DNA of 53,805 nt, taken from Rhizobiales bacterium Ga0077537. Lineage in GTDB: Bacteria > Pseudomonadota > Alphaproteobacteria > Rhizobiales > Hyphomicrobiaceae. The first letter of the stretch is position 1. Each line of letters opens with the position of its first letter. The stretch is taken from contig LNEM01000017.1 of NCBI GenBank assembly GCA_001464955.1, positions 1 to 53,805 of the forward strand, written 5' to 3'. The translations under genes and the position numbers were made by a program. Of the stretch, positions 43,556 to 53,225 are shown in pieces. A model generated the notes under the pieces. It was given only the letters and a program-made list of their open reading frames with translations, did not search any database and was not told where the DNA came from.

Positions 43556-44932
43556 ATGCCCCACGTGACGCGGCGGCAACGACCGGAGGCTTGGACCTTG
43601 GCCAATATCTTGAAGAAACTGCTGGCCGTTGCGGTCTTCGGCGGGCTGGTCGCCGTCGTCGCCTACGCCATGGTGAAGCCCGAGCCCGTCCAGGAGGCGC
43701 GCGACAGTCCGCGCGGACGCGGCGGTGGATCAGGCGGCGGCGCGCCGGTGGTGCCGGTCCTCGCCAACAGGGCCGCCCGTCAGGATGTACCGGTCCGGAT
43801 CGAAGCCGTCGGCACCGTGCGGCCCGCACAGACCGTCACGATCCGCCCCCAGGTCGACGGCCGCATCCTTCGCGTTGCCTTCCGCGAGGGCCAGGACGTG
43901 GCGGCGGGCGACCTTCTGGCCGAGATCGACCCGGCGACCTATCAGGCGGCGCTCGATCAGGCCGTGGCACGCCGCGAGGTGACGGCGACACAACTCGCCA
44001 ACGCCCGGCGCGACTACGACCGGATGGCCAGGATCCCGAATGTCATGGCGCAAAAGACCATGGACACCCAGCAGGCGCAGGTGGACCAGCTCGAAGCCCA
44101 GCTCAAGGCCGACGACGCCACCGTGGCCAGCGCCCGCACGATCCTCGGCTACACCCGGATCACGTCGCCCATCTCCGGCCGCACCGGCTTTCGGCTCGTC
44201 GATGAGGGCAACCTCGTCCGTTCGGGCGATGCCGGCCTCGTCACGATTTCCGAAATCGACCCGATCACAGTCCATTTCACCATTCCCCAGCAGCGGCTCG
44301 GCGAAGTGCAGCGCGCGCTCACCCGCGGCCCGGTCCGCGTCGAGGCGATCGTGGCCGAGGGCGGCGCTCGCGTGGAGGGCGGCAAATTGGATGTGATCGA
44401 CAATCAGATCGATGCGACGACCGGCACCATCCGCATGAAGGCGATCTTCCCCAACGCCGAACGTCGTCTCTGGCCGGGCCAGTTCATCAACGTCAACGTC
44501 GAGGTCGACACCTTGCGCCAGGTCGTAACCGTACCGACCGCGGCCGTGCAGCGTGGCCCGGCTGGCACGTTCGTCTGGGCCGTCGGAGCCGACAGCTCGG
44601 CCAGGATCGTTCCCGTCGAGACCGGACTTCAGACCGAGTTGCTCGCGGTGGTCACCAAGGGACTGGAAGGCGAGGAGCAGGTCGTGACGACCGGCTTCGC
44701 CCGGATCTCCGAAGGCGCACGTCTCGTCGTGCGGGATGCCCCGGCGAGTGCGCCGGTGAGCTACGCCCCGCCTGCCCGGGGGCGCCGCGACGGCAAGTCG
44801 GGCGAGAAGGGAAAGCGCCGTCCGGCGGGCGAGGAGACACCGGCCGCCGCCTCGCCGAAGTCGGACAAGACCGGTGACGCCACGGGCGCCCTGCCCCGCT
44901 ACACAAGTCCCGCGTCAGGCAAGACGCAATGA
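43556..44932 (+). CDS. RND efflux periplasmic adaptor (MdtA-like)
   Basis: Membrane-fusion protein of 458 residues, the first gene of a tripartite efflux operon. It has an N-terminal membrane anchor (KKLLAVAVFGGLVAVVAYAM), a HlyD-type lipoyl half (VTIRPQVDGRILRVAFREGQ), a helical hairpin with QAQVDQLEAQLKADDATVAS, the second lipoyl half (RITSPISGRTGFRLVDEGN) and the beta-barrel (TVHFTIPQQRLGEVQ). The C-terminus carries a Lys/Arg/Pro-rich extension of about 55 residues. ATG 43556 lacks a good ribosome binding site; TTG 43598, 8 nt after GGAGG, is an equally likely start. It overlaps the next gene by ATGA. Confidence 0.9.
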   Translation: MPHVTRRQRPEAWTLANILKKLLAVAVFGGLVAVVAYAMVKPEPVQEARDSPRGRGGGSGGGAPVVPVLANRAARQDVPVRIEAVGTVRPAQTVTIRPQVDGRILRVAFREGQDVAAGDLLAEIDPATYQAALDQAVARREVTATQLANARRDYDRMARIPNVMAQKTMDTQQAQVDQLEAQLKADDATVASARTILGYTRITSPISGRTGFRLVDEGNLVRSGDAGLVTISEIDPITVHFTIPQQRLGEVQRALTRGPVRVEAIVAEGGARVEGGKLDVIDNQIDATTGTIRMKAIFPNAERRLWPGQFINVNVEVDTLRQVVTVPTAAVQRGPAGTFVWAVGADSSARIVPVETGLQTELLAVVTKGLEGEEQVVTTGFARISEGARLVVRDAPASAPVSYAPPARGRRDGKSGEKGKRRPAGEETPAAASPKSDKTGDATGALPRYTSPASGKTQ

Positions 44933-47900
44933 GCGTTTCGACCCCGTTCATCCTGCGGCCCATCGCGACGGCGTTGTTGACTCTGGCCGTCTTGATGGCA
45001 GGCATCCTCGGCTATCTCGGGTTGCCGGTGTCGTCGCTGCCGCAGGTCGAATTCCCGACCATCCAGGTGTCGACGGAGCTTCCCGGCGCCAGCGCCGAGA
45101 CAATGGCCAATCTCGTCACGTCTCCGCTCGAGCGTCAGTTGGGCCAGATCGCCTCGCTCGAGGTCATGACGTCGTCCTCGTCGCTCGGCATCAGCCAGAT
45201 CACGCTGCAGTTCCGCCTGGGCCGTGACATCGATGCGGCCGGCCAGGACGTCCAGTCGGCCATCAACGCGGCCGCCTCGACCTTGCCCCGCAACCTCCCC
45301 TATCCACCGACCTTCGCCAAGGTGAACCCCGCCGACGCCCCCATCGTCACGCTGGCACTCACGTCCGACAGCCTGCCCCTCCGCGCCCTCGCCGATGTCG
45401 CCGATACGTTGATCTCCCAGCGCCTCGCCTCGGTGTCGGGCGTGGGTCGCGTCTCCATCGAGGGCGGCGTCAAACCCGCCGTGCGCATCCAGGCGGACCT
45501 CTCGCGCCTCGCCGGCTACGGGCTTTCGATGGCCGATCTGCGGGGCGCGATCGTCGCCGCCAACGTTTCGGGCCCGAAAGGCTCGCTCGACGGCGCCAGC
45601 CAGTCCTACGTGATCGCGGCCAACGACCAGATCACCAATGCCGAGCAGTACCGCAGCATCGTCGTGGCGTGGCGCAACAATGCCCCCGTCCGGCTCGGCG
45701 ACGTCGCGACCGTGACCGATGGCCTCGAGAACGACAAGGTGGGCGGCTGGTACCAGGGCAAGACGGCCGTCGTGATCAACGTCCAGCGGCAGCCCGGCGC
45801 CAACGTCATCGCGGCCGTCGAACTTCTGAAGAAGGAGTTGCCCCGCCTCGCGCGCGGCATGCCCGACGGCGTCCGCCTCGCCGTCGTTCACGACCGAACG
45901 GAAGTCATCCGCGCCTCCGTTCACGACGTGCAGTTCACGCTCGTGCTCGCCGTGGCGCTGGTGGTGCTGGTGGTGTTGCTGTTCCTCAAGTCGTGGAGCG
46001 CGACGCTCATTGCCGGCATCGGCCTGCCGGTCTCGATCATCGCGACGTTTGCGGTGATGTGGCTGTGGGGCTTCTCACTCGACAATTTGTCCTTGATGGC
46101 GCTGACCATCGGCACCGGCTTCATCGTCGACGACGCCATCGTGATGATCGAGAACATCGTGCGCCACATGGAGGACGGGAAAGATCCGTTCTCGGCCGCC
46201 CTCGAAGGCGCCTCGGAGATCGGCTTCACGGTCATCTCGCTGACGCTTTCTCTGATCGCCGTGTTCATTCCGCTCCTCTTCATGACCGGGCTCGTCGGCC
46301 GCATGTTCCGCGAGTTCGCGCTGACGTTGTCGATTGCGGTCGTCGTCTCGGCCGTGGTGTCGCTGACGCTCATTCCCATGTTGTGCGCCCGCCTGCTTCG
46401 CCCGCATCGCGGTGCATCGACGAAGCCGAAATCGTGGCTCGATCGCTTCGACGCGCGTGTCGTCGCTGGTTACATGAAAAGCCTCGGGTTCGTGCTCGCC
46501 CGCGAGCGCGCGACGCTCCTCGTGACGCTGGCCACGGTCGTTGCGACGGTCTGGCTCTATGTGCACGTGCCGAAGGGCTTTCTGCCGCTCCAGGACACGG
46601 GCCTCGTGACGGCGACCTACGAAGCCGCACCCGCGACGTCATTCGAAGCCATGGGCCGCATCCAGGCCGAGCTGACGGACGCCCTCGCCAGGGACCCCGA
46701 TGTATCGGGCATCGTCTCGATCCTCGGTGTCAGCGCCCTCAACCCGACACCCAACGCCGGCCACCTGAAGATCACCCTCAAACCGCGGAAGGAACGCGCT
46801 CCACACACCGAGATCATCGATCGGCTTGGCCGAGCCGCCCGTCGCATCGGTGGCGTCAACGTCACGTTCCGGCCGGTGCAGGAGGTGCAGATTGCGAGCC
46901 GGCCGTCTCGAGCCGTCTACCAGTATACGCTGAGCGGCACGGACGCGGCCGAGGTCTCCCGCTGGGCCGAACGACTGGCCGCGCGCCTCCGCGAAAACCC
47001 GCGCCTCGTCGACGTCGGAACCGACCTGCAGAACGATGGCTTGAAAGCCATCGTCGAGGTCGACCGGGCCAGCGCCGGCCGCCTCGGGGTCTCCATGAGC
47101 CAGGTCAACGACGCGCTGAACGACGCCTTCGGCCAGCGCCAGATCTCGACCATCTATGCTCAGGCGAACCAATACCGCGTCGTGCTCGAGGCCTCGCCTC
47201 GGTTCAATCGCGATCCCGCCGCGCTGGAGCAGGTCTATGTCCCATCCTCAGGCGGCAACCAGATCGCGCTGAGCAGCATTGCGCGCATCGTCCGCACGAC
47301 GGCCCCCCTCGCCGTCCTACGCCAGGACCAGTTCCCGGCAGCGACCGTGTCCTACAATCTGGCGGCGGGCACGGCCCTCTCCGAGGCCAATGCGGCGATC
47401 GAGACGGCACAGGCCGAAATCGGCTTGCCGGCCTCGATCACAGGTACGTTCGCCGGCGAGGCCGCGGAGTTCGCGCGCGCGCTCGATGGCCAGCCCTGGC
47501 TGATCCTGGCGGCCATCGTCTGCATTTATCTGGTGCTCGGCATTCTCTACGAGAGCGCCATCCATCCTCTGACCATCCTGACGACGTTGCCTTCCGCCGG
47601 CATCGGGGCCGTGCTCGCGCTGCACGTCACCGGCCTCGACCTCTCGGTCGTCGCGCTCATCGGCATCGTGCTGCTGATGGGCATCGTGAAGAAGAACGCC
47701 ATCCTCATGATCGATTTCGCCCTCGAGGCCGAGCGCCGCGAGGGCATGTCGCCGCGCGCCGCCATCAGCGAAGCCTGCCGCCTGCGCTTTCGCCCCATCA
47801 TGATGACGACGCTGGCCGCCTTGCTCGGCGCCCTGCCCCTGGCGGTGGAGAGCGGCGCCGGCTCGGAGCTACGCAACCCGCTCGGCATCACGATCATCGG

Positions 47901-48075
47901 CGGCCTGCTGGTTTCGCAGATGTTGACGCTTTATACGACGCCCGTGATCTACCTGACCCTGGAGCGTCTGCGCGCCCGGATCGCCGGAGAGAACCCCGAC
48001 GTCGACGTCCCCCGCCATCCGCATGTGAACTCAGGCGCACTTGCCGGATCGCACGTCTCCGCGCCGGCCGGGTGA
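44929..48075 (+). CDS. RND multidrug efflux pump, MdtB-like
   Basis: A 1048-residue inner-membrane proton-driven pump. It has twelve membrane segments in two halves with two large periplasmic loops. The N-terminal FILRPIATALLTLAVLMAG, the TM4 proton-relay aspartates in GFIVDDAIVMIENIVRHME, and GIVKKNAILMIDFALEAERR in the second half are RND hallmarks. The FILRP start and tandem arrangement match MdtB/MdtC rather than AcrB. Translationally coupled to the adaptor (ATGA) and 9 bp before a second pump gene. The pumps may form a heterotrimer. No outer-membrane TolC-like gene lies here. Confidence 0.93.
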   Translation: MSVSTPFILRPIATALLTLAVLMAGILGYLGLPVSSLPQVEFPTIQVSTELPGASAETMANLVTSPLERQLGQIASLEVMTSSSSLGISQITLQFRLGRDIDAAGQDVQSAINAAASTLPRNLPYPPTFAKVNPADAPIVTLALTSDSLPLRALADVADTLISQRLASVSGVGRVSIEGGVKPAVRIQADLSRLAGYGLSMADLRGAIVAANVSGPKGSLDGASQSYVIAANDQITNAEQYRSIVVAWRNNAPVRLGDVATVTDGLENDKVGGWYQGKTAVVINVQRQPGANVIAAVELLKKELPRLARGMPDGVRLAVVHDRTEVIRASVHDVQFTLVLAVALVVLVVLLFLKSWSATLIAGIGLPVSIIATFAVMWLWGFSLDNLSLMALTIGTGFIVDDAIVMIENIVRHMEDGKDPFSAALEGASEIGFTVISLTLSLIAVFIPLLFMTGLVGRMFREFALTLSIAVVVSAVVSLTLIPMLCARLLRPHRGASTKPKSWLDRFDARVVAGYMKSLGFVLARERATLLVTLATVVATVWLYVHVPKGFLPLQDTGLVTATYEAAPATSFEAMGRIQAELTDALARDPDVSGIVSILGVSALNPTPNAGHLKITLKPRKERAPHTEIIDRLGRAARRIGGVNVTFRPVQEVQIASRPSRAVYQYTLSGTDAAEVSRWAERLAARLRENPRLVDVGTDLQNDGLKAIVEVDRASAGRLGVSMSQVNDALNDAFGQRQISTIYAQANQYRVVLEASPRFNRDPAALEQVYVPSSGGNQIALSSIARIVRTTAPLAVLRQDQFPAATVSYNLAAGTALSEANAAIETAQAEIGLPASITGTFAGEAAEFARALDGQPWLILAAIVCIYLVLGILYESAIHPLTILTTLPSAGIGAVLALHVTGLDLSVVALIGIVLLMGIVKKNAILMIDFALEAERREGMSPRAAISEACRLRFRPIMMTTLAALLGALPLAVESGAGSELRNPLGITIIGGLLVSQMLTLYTTPVIYLTLERLRARIAGENPDVDVPRHPHVNSGALAGSHVSAPAG

Positions 48076-48084
48076 GGCCGCACC

Positions 48085-51000
48085 ATGGTCGACACGACGC
48101 CCGGCAGATCCCGCAGCGCCGCAGCGCCCCACGTCGGGCACATCACCGTCGACATCTCGCGCCCGTTCATCATGCGCCCGGTCGCGACGATCCTGCTCGC
48201 TATCGGCTTGCTTCTCGCCGGCGTCGTCGGCTTCCGCACGCTGCCGGTATCGAGCCTGCCGTCGGTCGAGTTCCCGATGATCGTCGTCCGCGCCAACCGT
48301 CCCGGCGCCGATCCCGCGGTGATGGCCGCAACGGTCGCCTCGCCCCTCGAGCGGCGCCTCGGTGAGATTTCGGGCGTGACCGACATGCGCTCGACGAGCG
48401 GCCTCGGCTCGACGAGCATCCGCCTGCAGTTCGACCTCTCGCGATCCCTCGACGGCGCCGCGCGCGACGTCCAGGCCGCCATCAACGCCGCGGCCGCCGA
48501 CCTGCCGAGCGACATGCCGGCGGCCCCGTCGTTCCGCAAGGCCAACCCCAACGCAGCGCCCGTCCTGATCCTCGCATTGACGTCGAAGACCGTACCCGTC
48601 TCGACGGTCTACGACGTCGCCGACACCACCATCCTGCAGCGCATCGCACAGGTACCCGGCGTCGGCGAGGTGAACGTCTCGGGCGCCGAGCAGCCGGCGC
48701 TGCGCATCCGCACCGACCCGCGCCGGCTCGCCGCGATGGGCGTGTCGACCGAGGACGTCCGGCGCGCGGTCGCTGCCGCGACGCAACTCGTCCCCCTGGG
48801 CGCGATCGACGGTGCCGAGCAACTCGTCGCCATCGAGACCAATGCCCAGCTGACGACCGTCGAGGACTACAAGGACATCATCGTCAAGTCGGTCGGCGGT
48901 GTCCCGATCCATCTGCGCGACGTGGCGACTGTCGTGGAGGCGACCCGCAATGCGCGCTCCGCGGCGCTCTTCAATCTCGAGCCGGCGGTGCTCTTGTTCA
49001 TCACCCGTCAGTCCGACGCCAACGTGATCGAGACCGTGGACGGCGTCAAAGCCCTGATTCCTGAGCTCAAACGCTGGATCCCCTCGGGCATCGAGATCTC
49101 CGTTCTCTCCGATCGCACGGCGACCATCCGCGCGTCGGTGGCCGACATGGAGCACACGCTCCTCCTTTCCATCGCGCTGGTCATGTTCGTCGTCCTGGTC
49201 TTCCTGCGGCGGACGGCGCCCATGTTCGCGGCCGGCGTCACCGTACCCTTGTCAATCGCCGGCACCCTCGCCGCCATGGCCTTCGCCGGCTACTCGATCA
49301 ACAATCTGACGCTCATGGCGCTCGCCATCTCCGTCGGCTTCGTCGTCGACGACGCCATCGTCATGATCGAGAACATGTACCGCAATCTCGAGAAGGGCCT
49401 CGCGCCGTTGCAGGCCGCCCTGATTGGCGCCCGCGAAATCGGTTTCACCATCGTCTCGATCTCGCTCTCCCTCGCGGCGGCCTTCATTCCATTGGTGTTC
49501 ATGGGCGGCTTGCCGGGACGCCTTCTCAACGAGTTCGCGATGACGATGCTCTTCGCGATCGCCATCTCGACCATCGTGTCGCTGACACTGACGCCGATGC
49601 TGTGCGCCTATACGGTGCGCGGCCATGCCAATCCGCGCTCGCGCCGCCTGGACCGGCTCGTCGAGCGTCCCCTCGATGCTATCCTCTCGGCCTATACGTC
49701 CTCCCTCGACGTGGCCTTGAAGTATCGCTGGCTCACGCTGCTGACGGTCCCGGCCGTACTGGCGGCAACGGCCTTTCTCTTCGTGAAGCTGCCGAAGGGT
49801 TTCTTTCCGACCGACGATACGGGGCTCGTCTCGGTCTTCATGCAGGGCGCGACGGACGCGTCCTTCGAGCAGATGAAGGCGCTTCAGGAACAGGCCGTCA
49901 AGGTGGCGCTCGCCGATCCCGCCGTAGCGGGCGTTGGCTCATCCGTCGGCGCCTCGTTCTTCTCGAGCAGCGGCTCCTCGGCGCGCATGTTCATTGCCTT
50001 GAAACCCCTGGCCGAGCGCCGCGGCGCCACTTCGGCCGAAGTCGTCGCGCGACTGCGGCGGCCGTTGAACGCCATTCCCGGCCTGTCGGCGTTCGTAAAC
50101 GCGGTCCAGGATCTCCGCGGTGGTGGTGGCGGCCAGTCGCGCGCCACGAACGAGCTGGCCCTCTGGTCCACCGACGCCACGGATCTCTACGACTGGGCGC
50201 CTCGCATTCTCGCCCGCGTCCGCACGCTGCCGGGCCTGGTCGACGTCGCCACCGACCGCGAGCAAGGCGCCCGCCAGCTCGACATCCGCATCGACAAGGA
50301 AACCGCGGCGCGCCTGGGCGTGACGGTGGACGCCATCGGTGCGGCGCTCAACAACGCCTTCGCCCAGCGCCAGATCACGATCGTCTATCGCCCCCGCAAC
50401 CAATACCGCGTGATCCTCGAGGCTGACCCACGCCTGCAGCGCGATCCGACCGATCTCGCGAGCATTTTCGTGCCCGGCCGTGGCGGCAGCCAGGTGCCCC
50501 TGCTGTCGGTCATCCGCGTCACGCCGACGCTCGCGCCTCTCGCGGTCAATCATCAGGGGCCGTTTCCTGCGGTGACGCTCAGCTACAACGTCGAGCCCGG
50601 CGTGACGCTGGACGAGGCAAACCGTCGGATCATGGCGGCCGTGGCCGAGATGCAGCCGCCCGACACACTCCGCATCGAACCCGCGGGCGACACCCGCACG
50701 GCGATCCGCGGCGGCGGCGCCCAGCCGCTGATGATCGTTGCGGCCCTGCTGCTCGTCTACATCGTGCTGGGGATCCTCTACGAAAGCCTCGCCCACCCGT
50801 TGACCATCATTTCCACCCTCCCGTCGGCAGGCCTCGGCGCCCTGGTCGCGCTGCAGCTCGCCGGCATGGAGCTGTCGCTGGTGGCGTTCATCGCCATCAT
50901 CATGCTGATCGGCATCGTCAAGAAGAACGGGATCATGTTGGTGGACTTCGCGCTCGAAGCCGAACGCGTTGGCCGCTTGTCGCCAGTCGACGCCATCCGG

Positions 51001-51297
51001 AACGCCGCGAAGGAGCGGTTCCGGCCGATCCTCATGACGACACTGGCCGCGCTCTTCGGTGCGATCCCCCTGGCCATTGCGACTGGACCGGGGGCCGAAC
51101 TGCGCCGCCCGCTCGGGATCGCCATCATCGGAGGCCTGGTCATCTCGCAGATTTTGACGCTCTACACGACGCCGGTCATCTACCTGATGCTCGACCGATT
51201 GAGCCGTGCGGTGCGGGCCTGGCTGGGTAACGGGAGTCCGGAAAAACGACCAGATGTTGGACGATCTCACGATGCGATCCGTGATAATCTGTCGTAG
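48085..51297 (+). CDS. RND multidrug efflux pump, MdtC-like
   Basis: A 1070-residue second RND pump. It shares the layout of the preceding protein: ISRPFIMRPVATILLAIGLL at the N-terminus, GFVVDDAIVMIENMYRNLEK with the paired aspartates, and GIVKKNGIMLVDFALEAERV. A Gly-rich insert (RGGGGGQSRA) lies in the second periplasmic loop. It has 9 bp spacing from the first pump and is the last gene of the operon. By analogy with MdtB2C the two probably assemble together with the adaptor; substrates (bile salts, drugs, metals) are unknown. Confidence 0.93.
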   Translation: MVDTTPGRSRSAAAPHVGHITVDISRPFIMRPVATILLAIGLLLAGVVGFRTLPVSSLPSVEFPMIVVRANRPGADPAVMAATVASPLERRLGEISGVTDMRSTSGLGSTSIRLQFDLSRSLDGAARDVQAAINAAAADLPSDMPAAPSFRKANPNAAPVLILALTSKTVPVSTVYDVADTTILQRIAQVPGVGEVNVSGAEQPALRIRTDPRRLAAMGVSTEDVRRAVAAATQLVPLGAIDGAEQLVAIETNAQLTTVEDYKDIIVKSVGGVPIHLRDVATVVEATRNARSAALFNLEPAVLLFITRQSDANVIETVDGVKALIPELKRWIPSGIEISVLSDRTATIRASVADMEHTLLLSIALVMFVVLVFLRRTAPMFAAGVTVPLSIAGTLAAMAFAGYSINNLTLMALAISVGFVVDDAIVMIENMYRNLEKGLAPLQAALIGAREIGFTIVSISLSLAAAFIPLVFMGGLPGRLLNEFAMTMLFAIAISTIVSLTLTPMLCAYTVRGHANPRSRRLDRLVERPLDAILSAYTSSLDVALKYRWLTLLTVPAVLAATAFLFVKLPKGFFPTDDTGLVSVFMQGATDASFEQMKALQEQAVKVALADPAVAGVGSSVGASFFSSSGSSARMFIALKPLAERRGATSAEVVARLRRPLNAIPGLSAFVNAVQDLRGGGGGQSRATNELALWSTDATDLYDWAPRILARVRTLPGLVDVATDREQGARQLDIRIDKETAARLGVTVDAIGAALNNAFAQRQITIVYRPRNQYRVILEADPRLQRDPTDLASIFVPGRGGSQVPLLSVIRVTPTLAPLAVNHQGPFPAVTLSYNVEPGVTLDEANRRIMAAVAEMQPPDTLRIEPAGDTRTAIRGGGAQPLMIVAALLLVYIVLGILYESLAHPLTIISTLPSAGLGALVALQLAGMELSLVAFIAIIMLIGIVKKNGIMLVDFALEAERVGRLSPVDAIRNAAKERFRPILMTTLAALFGAIPLAIATGPGAELRRPLGIAIIGGLVISQILTLYTTPVIYLMLDRLSRAVRAWLGNGSPEKRPDVGRSHDAIRDNLS

Positions 51298-51585
51298 GAA
51301 TGACACGAGATCGACCCGGCAAGCGCACCGCGTCCCTGCCCGGGCCCCGATCTTTCTCAAGAAAAATCATATCGTTAATAAAGAACAATTGATTTCCCAT
51401 TGCGGCTTCTTGCGCCCTGACACTCGGCGCTATAGAGATGTTTGCTGGAAGTAACGAAAAGTTAACGGTCAGGCAGAGCGGCTTCGACGACCAGGGGGCC
51501 GCGCGCGACCCCGTGGATCGGTACGAGGCACCACGCCTGGGTCGGTAGCGATCGTGAATGATGATCGCTTGTAGGAGTAGCGTAC
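51298..51585 (+). promoter_or_regulatory. AT-rich leader of the exopolysaccharide gene
   Basis: A 288-bp gap, markedly AT-richer around 51350-51400 than its surroundings. A weak promoter candidate is TTGCGC (51410-51415) and TATAGA (51431-51436), spacer 15. A hairpin, AGCGATC (51547-51553) with GATCGCT (51563-51569), lies just before the GGAG of the downstream gene. AT-rich leaders of exopolysaccharide genes are MucR/Ros targets in this group; that link is inference. Confidence 0.4.
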
Positions 51586-53073
51586 ATGCGTCGAGCGGCG
51601 GTATTGGCCTTCGATTTGGCGATCATTGCTATCGCCCTGCCCATCGCATTGTTCGTGCGCGAGAATTTTGTTCTCGACATGGTCAAGCTGACCAATCACA
51701 TCCCGTTTCTGGTGGCGACGACGCTGCTGGCGATCCCGGTACTGTCGGCGTTCGGCGTGGATCGGGTCCCCGTGCGCTACGCGACGATCAATGACCACTT
51801 GCGCTTTGCCGTAGCGATCGGCGTGGTGATGCTCGCCGCGACCATCGCCATGGTGTTCTTCAATCGCCTCGAAGGCATTTCACGGTCGACGCCAGCCCTG
51901 CAGGGCTTGATCGCCTTGGCGATCAGCGTCGGCATCCGCGCTCTCGTGCGTCGCGCCCGTACGCCGACGGCCACCCCGCGGCCCTTCGCCCCGATCGAGG
52001 GAACGGACGTCCGCAGCGTCCTTCTGGTCGGCCTGAACCCGCTGGCCGAACTCTACGTGAAGGCTACCGAGGAATACGCCGAGGGTTCGGTCCGCGTCGT
52101 CGGCATCGTCGACTACACGACGGGCAACGCAGGCATGCGCGTCCAGCAGCTTCCGGTCTTCGGTGGTGAAAAGGGCCTGCAGAACGTCATCAACGAGCTG
52201 GCGGTCCATGGCGTTTTCGTCGACCGGCTCGTCGTGACGGCGCCGATGTCGAAGCTCGATGCGACGTGTCGGCAGGATGTCGAGCGGTTCGCCGCCTCGT
52301 CGACGCTCCCTGTCGAGATGTTCGCCGATAACATCGGTCTCGTGAATTGGGGCGGAGCGGAATTGGTCCGGGAGCCGAAAGTCGAGCCACGTCCGGCGGG
52401 TCAGGTCACGTTCGTCTTCAGCGATGCCGAACTCGCCGCCATCGCGCGGCGCCCCTACTGGCGCGTCAAGCGGGCGATCGACGTCGTCGTCTCCTTGGGC
52501 CTGCTGATAGTGCTCGCCCCCATCGCGGTGCTGGTCGCGATCGGCGTGGCGCTCGATATCGGACGCCCCGTGATCTTCTGGCAGGTCCGCCCCGGCGTCG
52601 GCGGCCGCTCGTTCAAGCTGTTGAAGTTTCGTACGATGTCCGATGCCCGTGACAGCCATGGGCGCATGCTGACCGATGACGAGCGGCTCGGACGGATTGG
52701 GGACTTCCTGCGCAAGACCCGGCTCGATGAAATCCCGCAACTCCTGAACATTCTGCGCGGCGAGATGTCCCTCATCGGTCCACGGCCGATGCTTTGGGCC
52801 GATCAGGCCCGCGCCTACTCGGCCCGCCTGCTCGTGCGTCCTGGCCTCACGGGCTGGGGCCAGATCAAGGGCGGCCGCGACATCCCCGCAGCCGACAAGG
52901 CCGCGCTCGACATTTGGTACGTGCGCAACGCGTCGTTCAAACTCGACATCGAGATCATCATGGGAACCATCCGCATGGTGCTGCAGGGAGAACGCGTCCA
53001 TCGCGACGCGATCGATCAGGCGTGGAGGCACCTGCGCCAGAGCGGCGTCACGAGCGCCTTGCCGGACGCATAG
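51586..53073 (+). CDS. Polyprenyl-phosphate sugar phosphotransferase (exopolysaccharide initiation)
   Basis: A 495-residue membrane protein that loads the first sugar-phosphate on undecaprenyl phosphate for exopolysaccharide synthesis. Four N-terminal membrane helices (FDLAIIAIALPIALFV; FLVATTLLAIPVLSAFG; RFAVAIGVVMLAATIAMVFF; LQGLIALAISVGIRALV) are followed by a Rossmann-like central domain. The C-terminal bacterial sugar transferase domain, from about residue 285, reads KRAIDVVVSLGLLIVLAPIA, VRPGVGGRSFKLLKFRTM, KTRLDEIPQLLNILRGEMSL and the IGPRP / RPGLTGWGQI signatures. GGAG precedes ATG 51586. Related to WbaP/ExoY/PssA enzymes; the sugar is not predictable. Confidence 0.93.
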   Translation: MRRAAVLAFDLAIIAIALPIALFVRENFVLDMVKLTNHIPFLVATTLLAIPVLSAFGVDRVPVRYATINDHLRFAVAIGVVMLAATIAMVFFNRLEGISRSTPALQGLIALAISVGIRALVRRARTPTATPRPFAPIEGTDVRSVLLVGLNPLAELYVKATEEYAEGSVRVVGIVDYTTGNAGMRVQQLPVFGGEKGLQNVINELAVHGVFVDRLVVTAPMSKLDATCRQDVERFAASSTLPVEMFADNIGLVNWGGAELVREPKVEPRPAGQVTFVFSDAELAAIARRPYWRVKRAIDVVVSLGLLIVLAPIAVLVAIGVALDIGRPVIFWQVRPGVGGRSFKLLKFRTMSDARDSHGRMLTDDERLGRIGDFLRKTRLDEIPQLLNILRGEMSLIGPRPMLWADQARAYSARLLVRPGLTGWGQIKGGRDIPAADKAALDIWYVRNASFKLDIEIIMGTIRMVLQGERVHRDAIDQAWRHLRQSGVTSALPDA

Positions 53074-53225
53074 GCGCCGTCGGCTGGCGGCTGAACGCGA
53101 CAGACCCGAACCCGAAGCATCCCCGATCGCGGCAGCGTAGCTGTTGGCTACCGTCGCCGCAGCCGCCTCTCCTTCCAGGCCTTCGCACGTCCAATGACCG
53201 CAACGTCCCGCCCGTTCACGATGCG

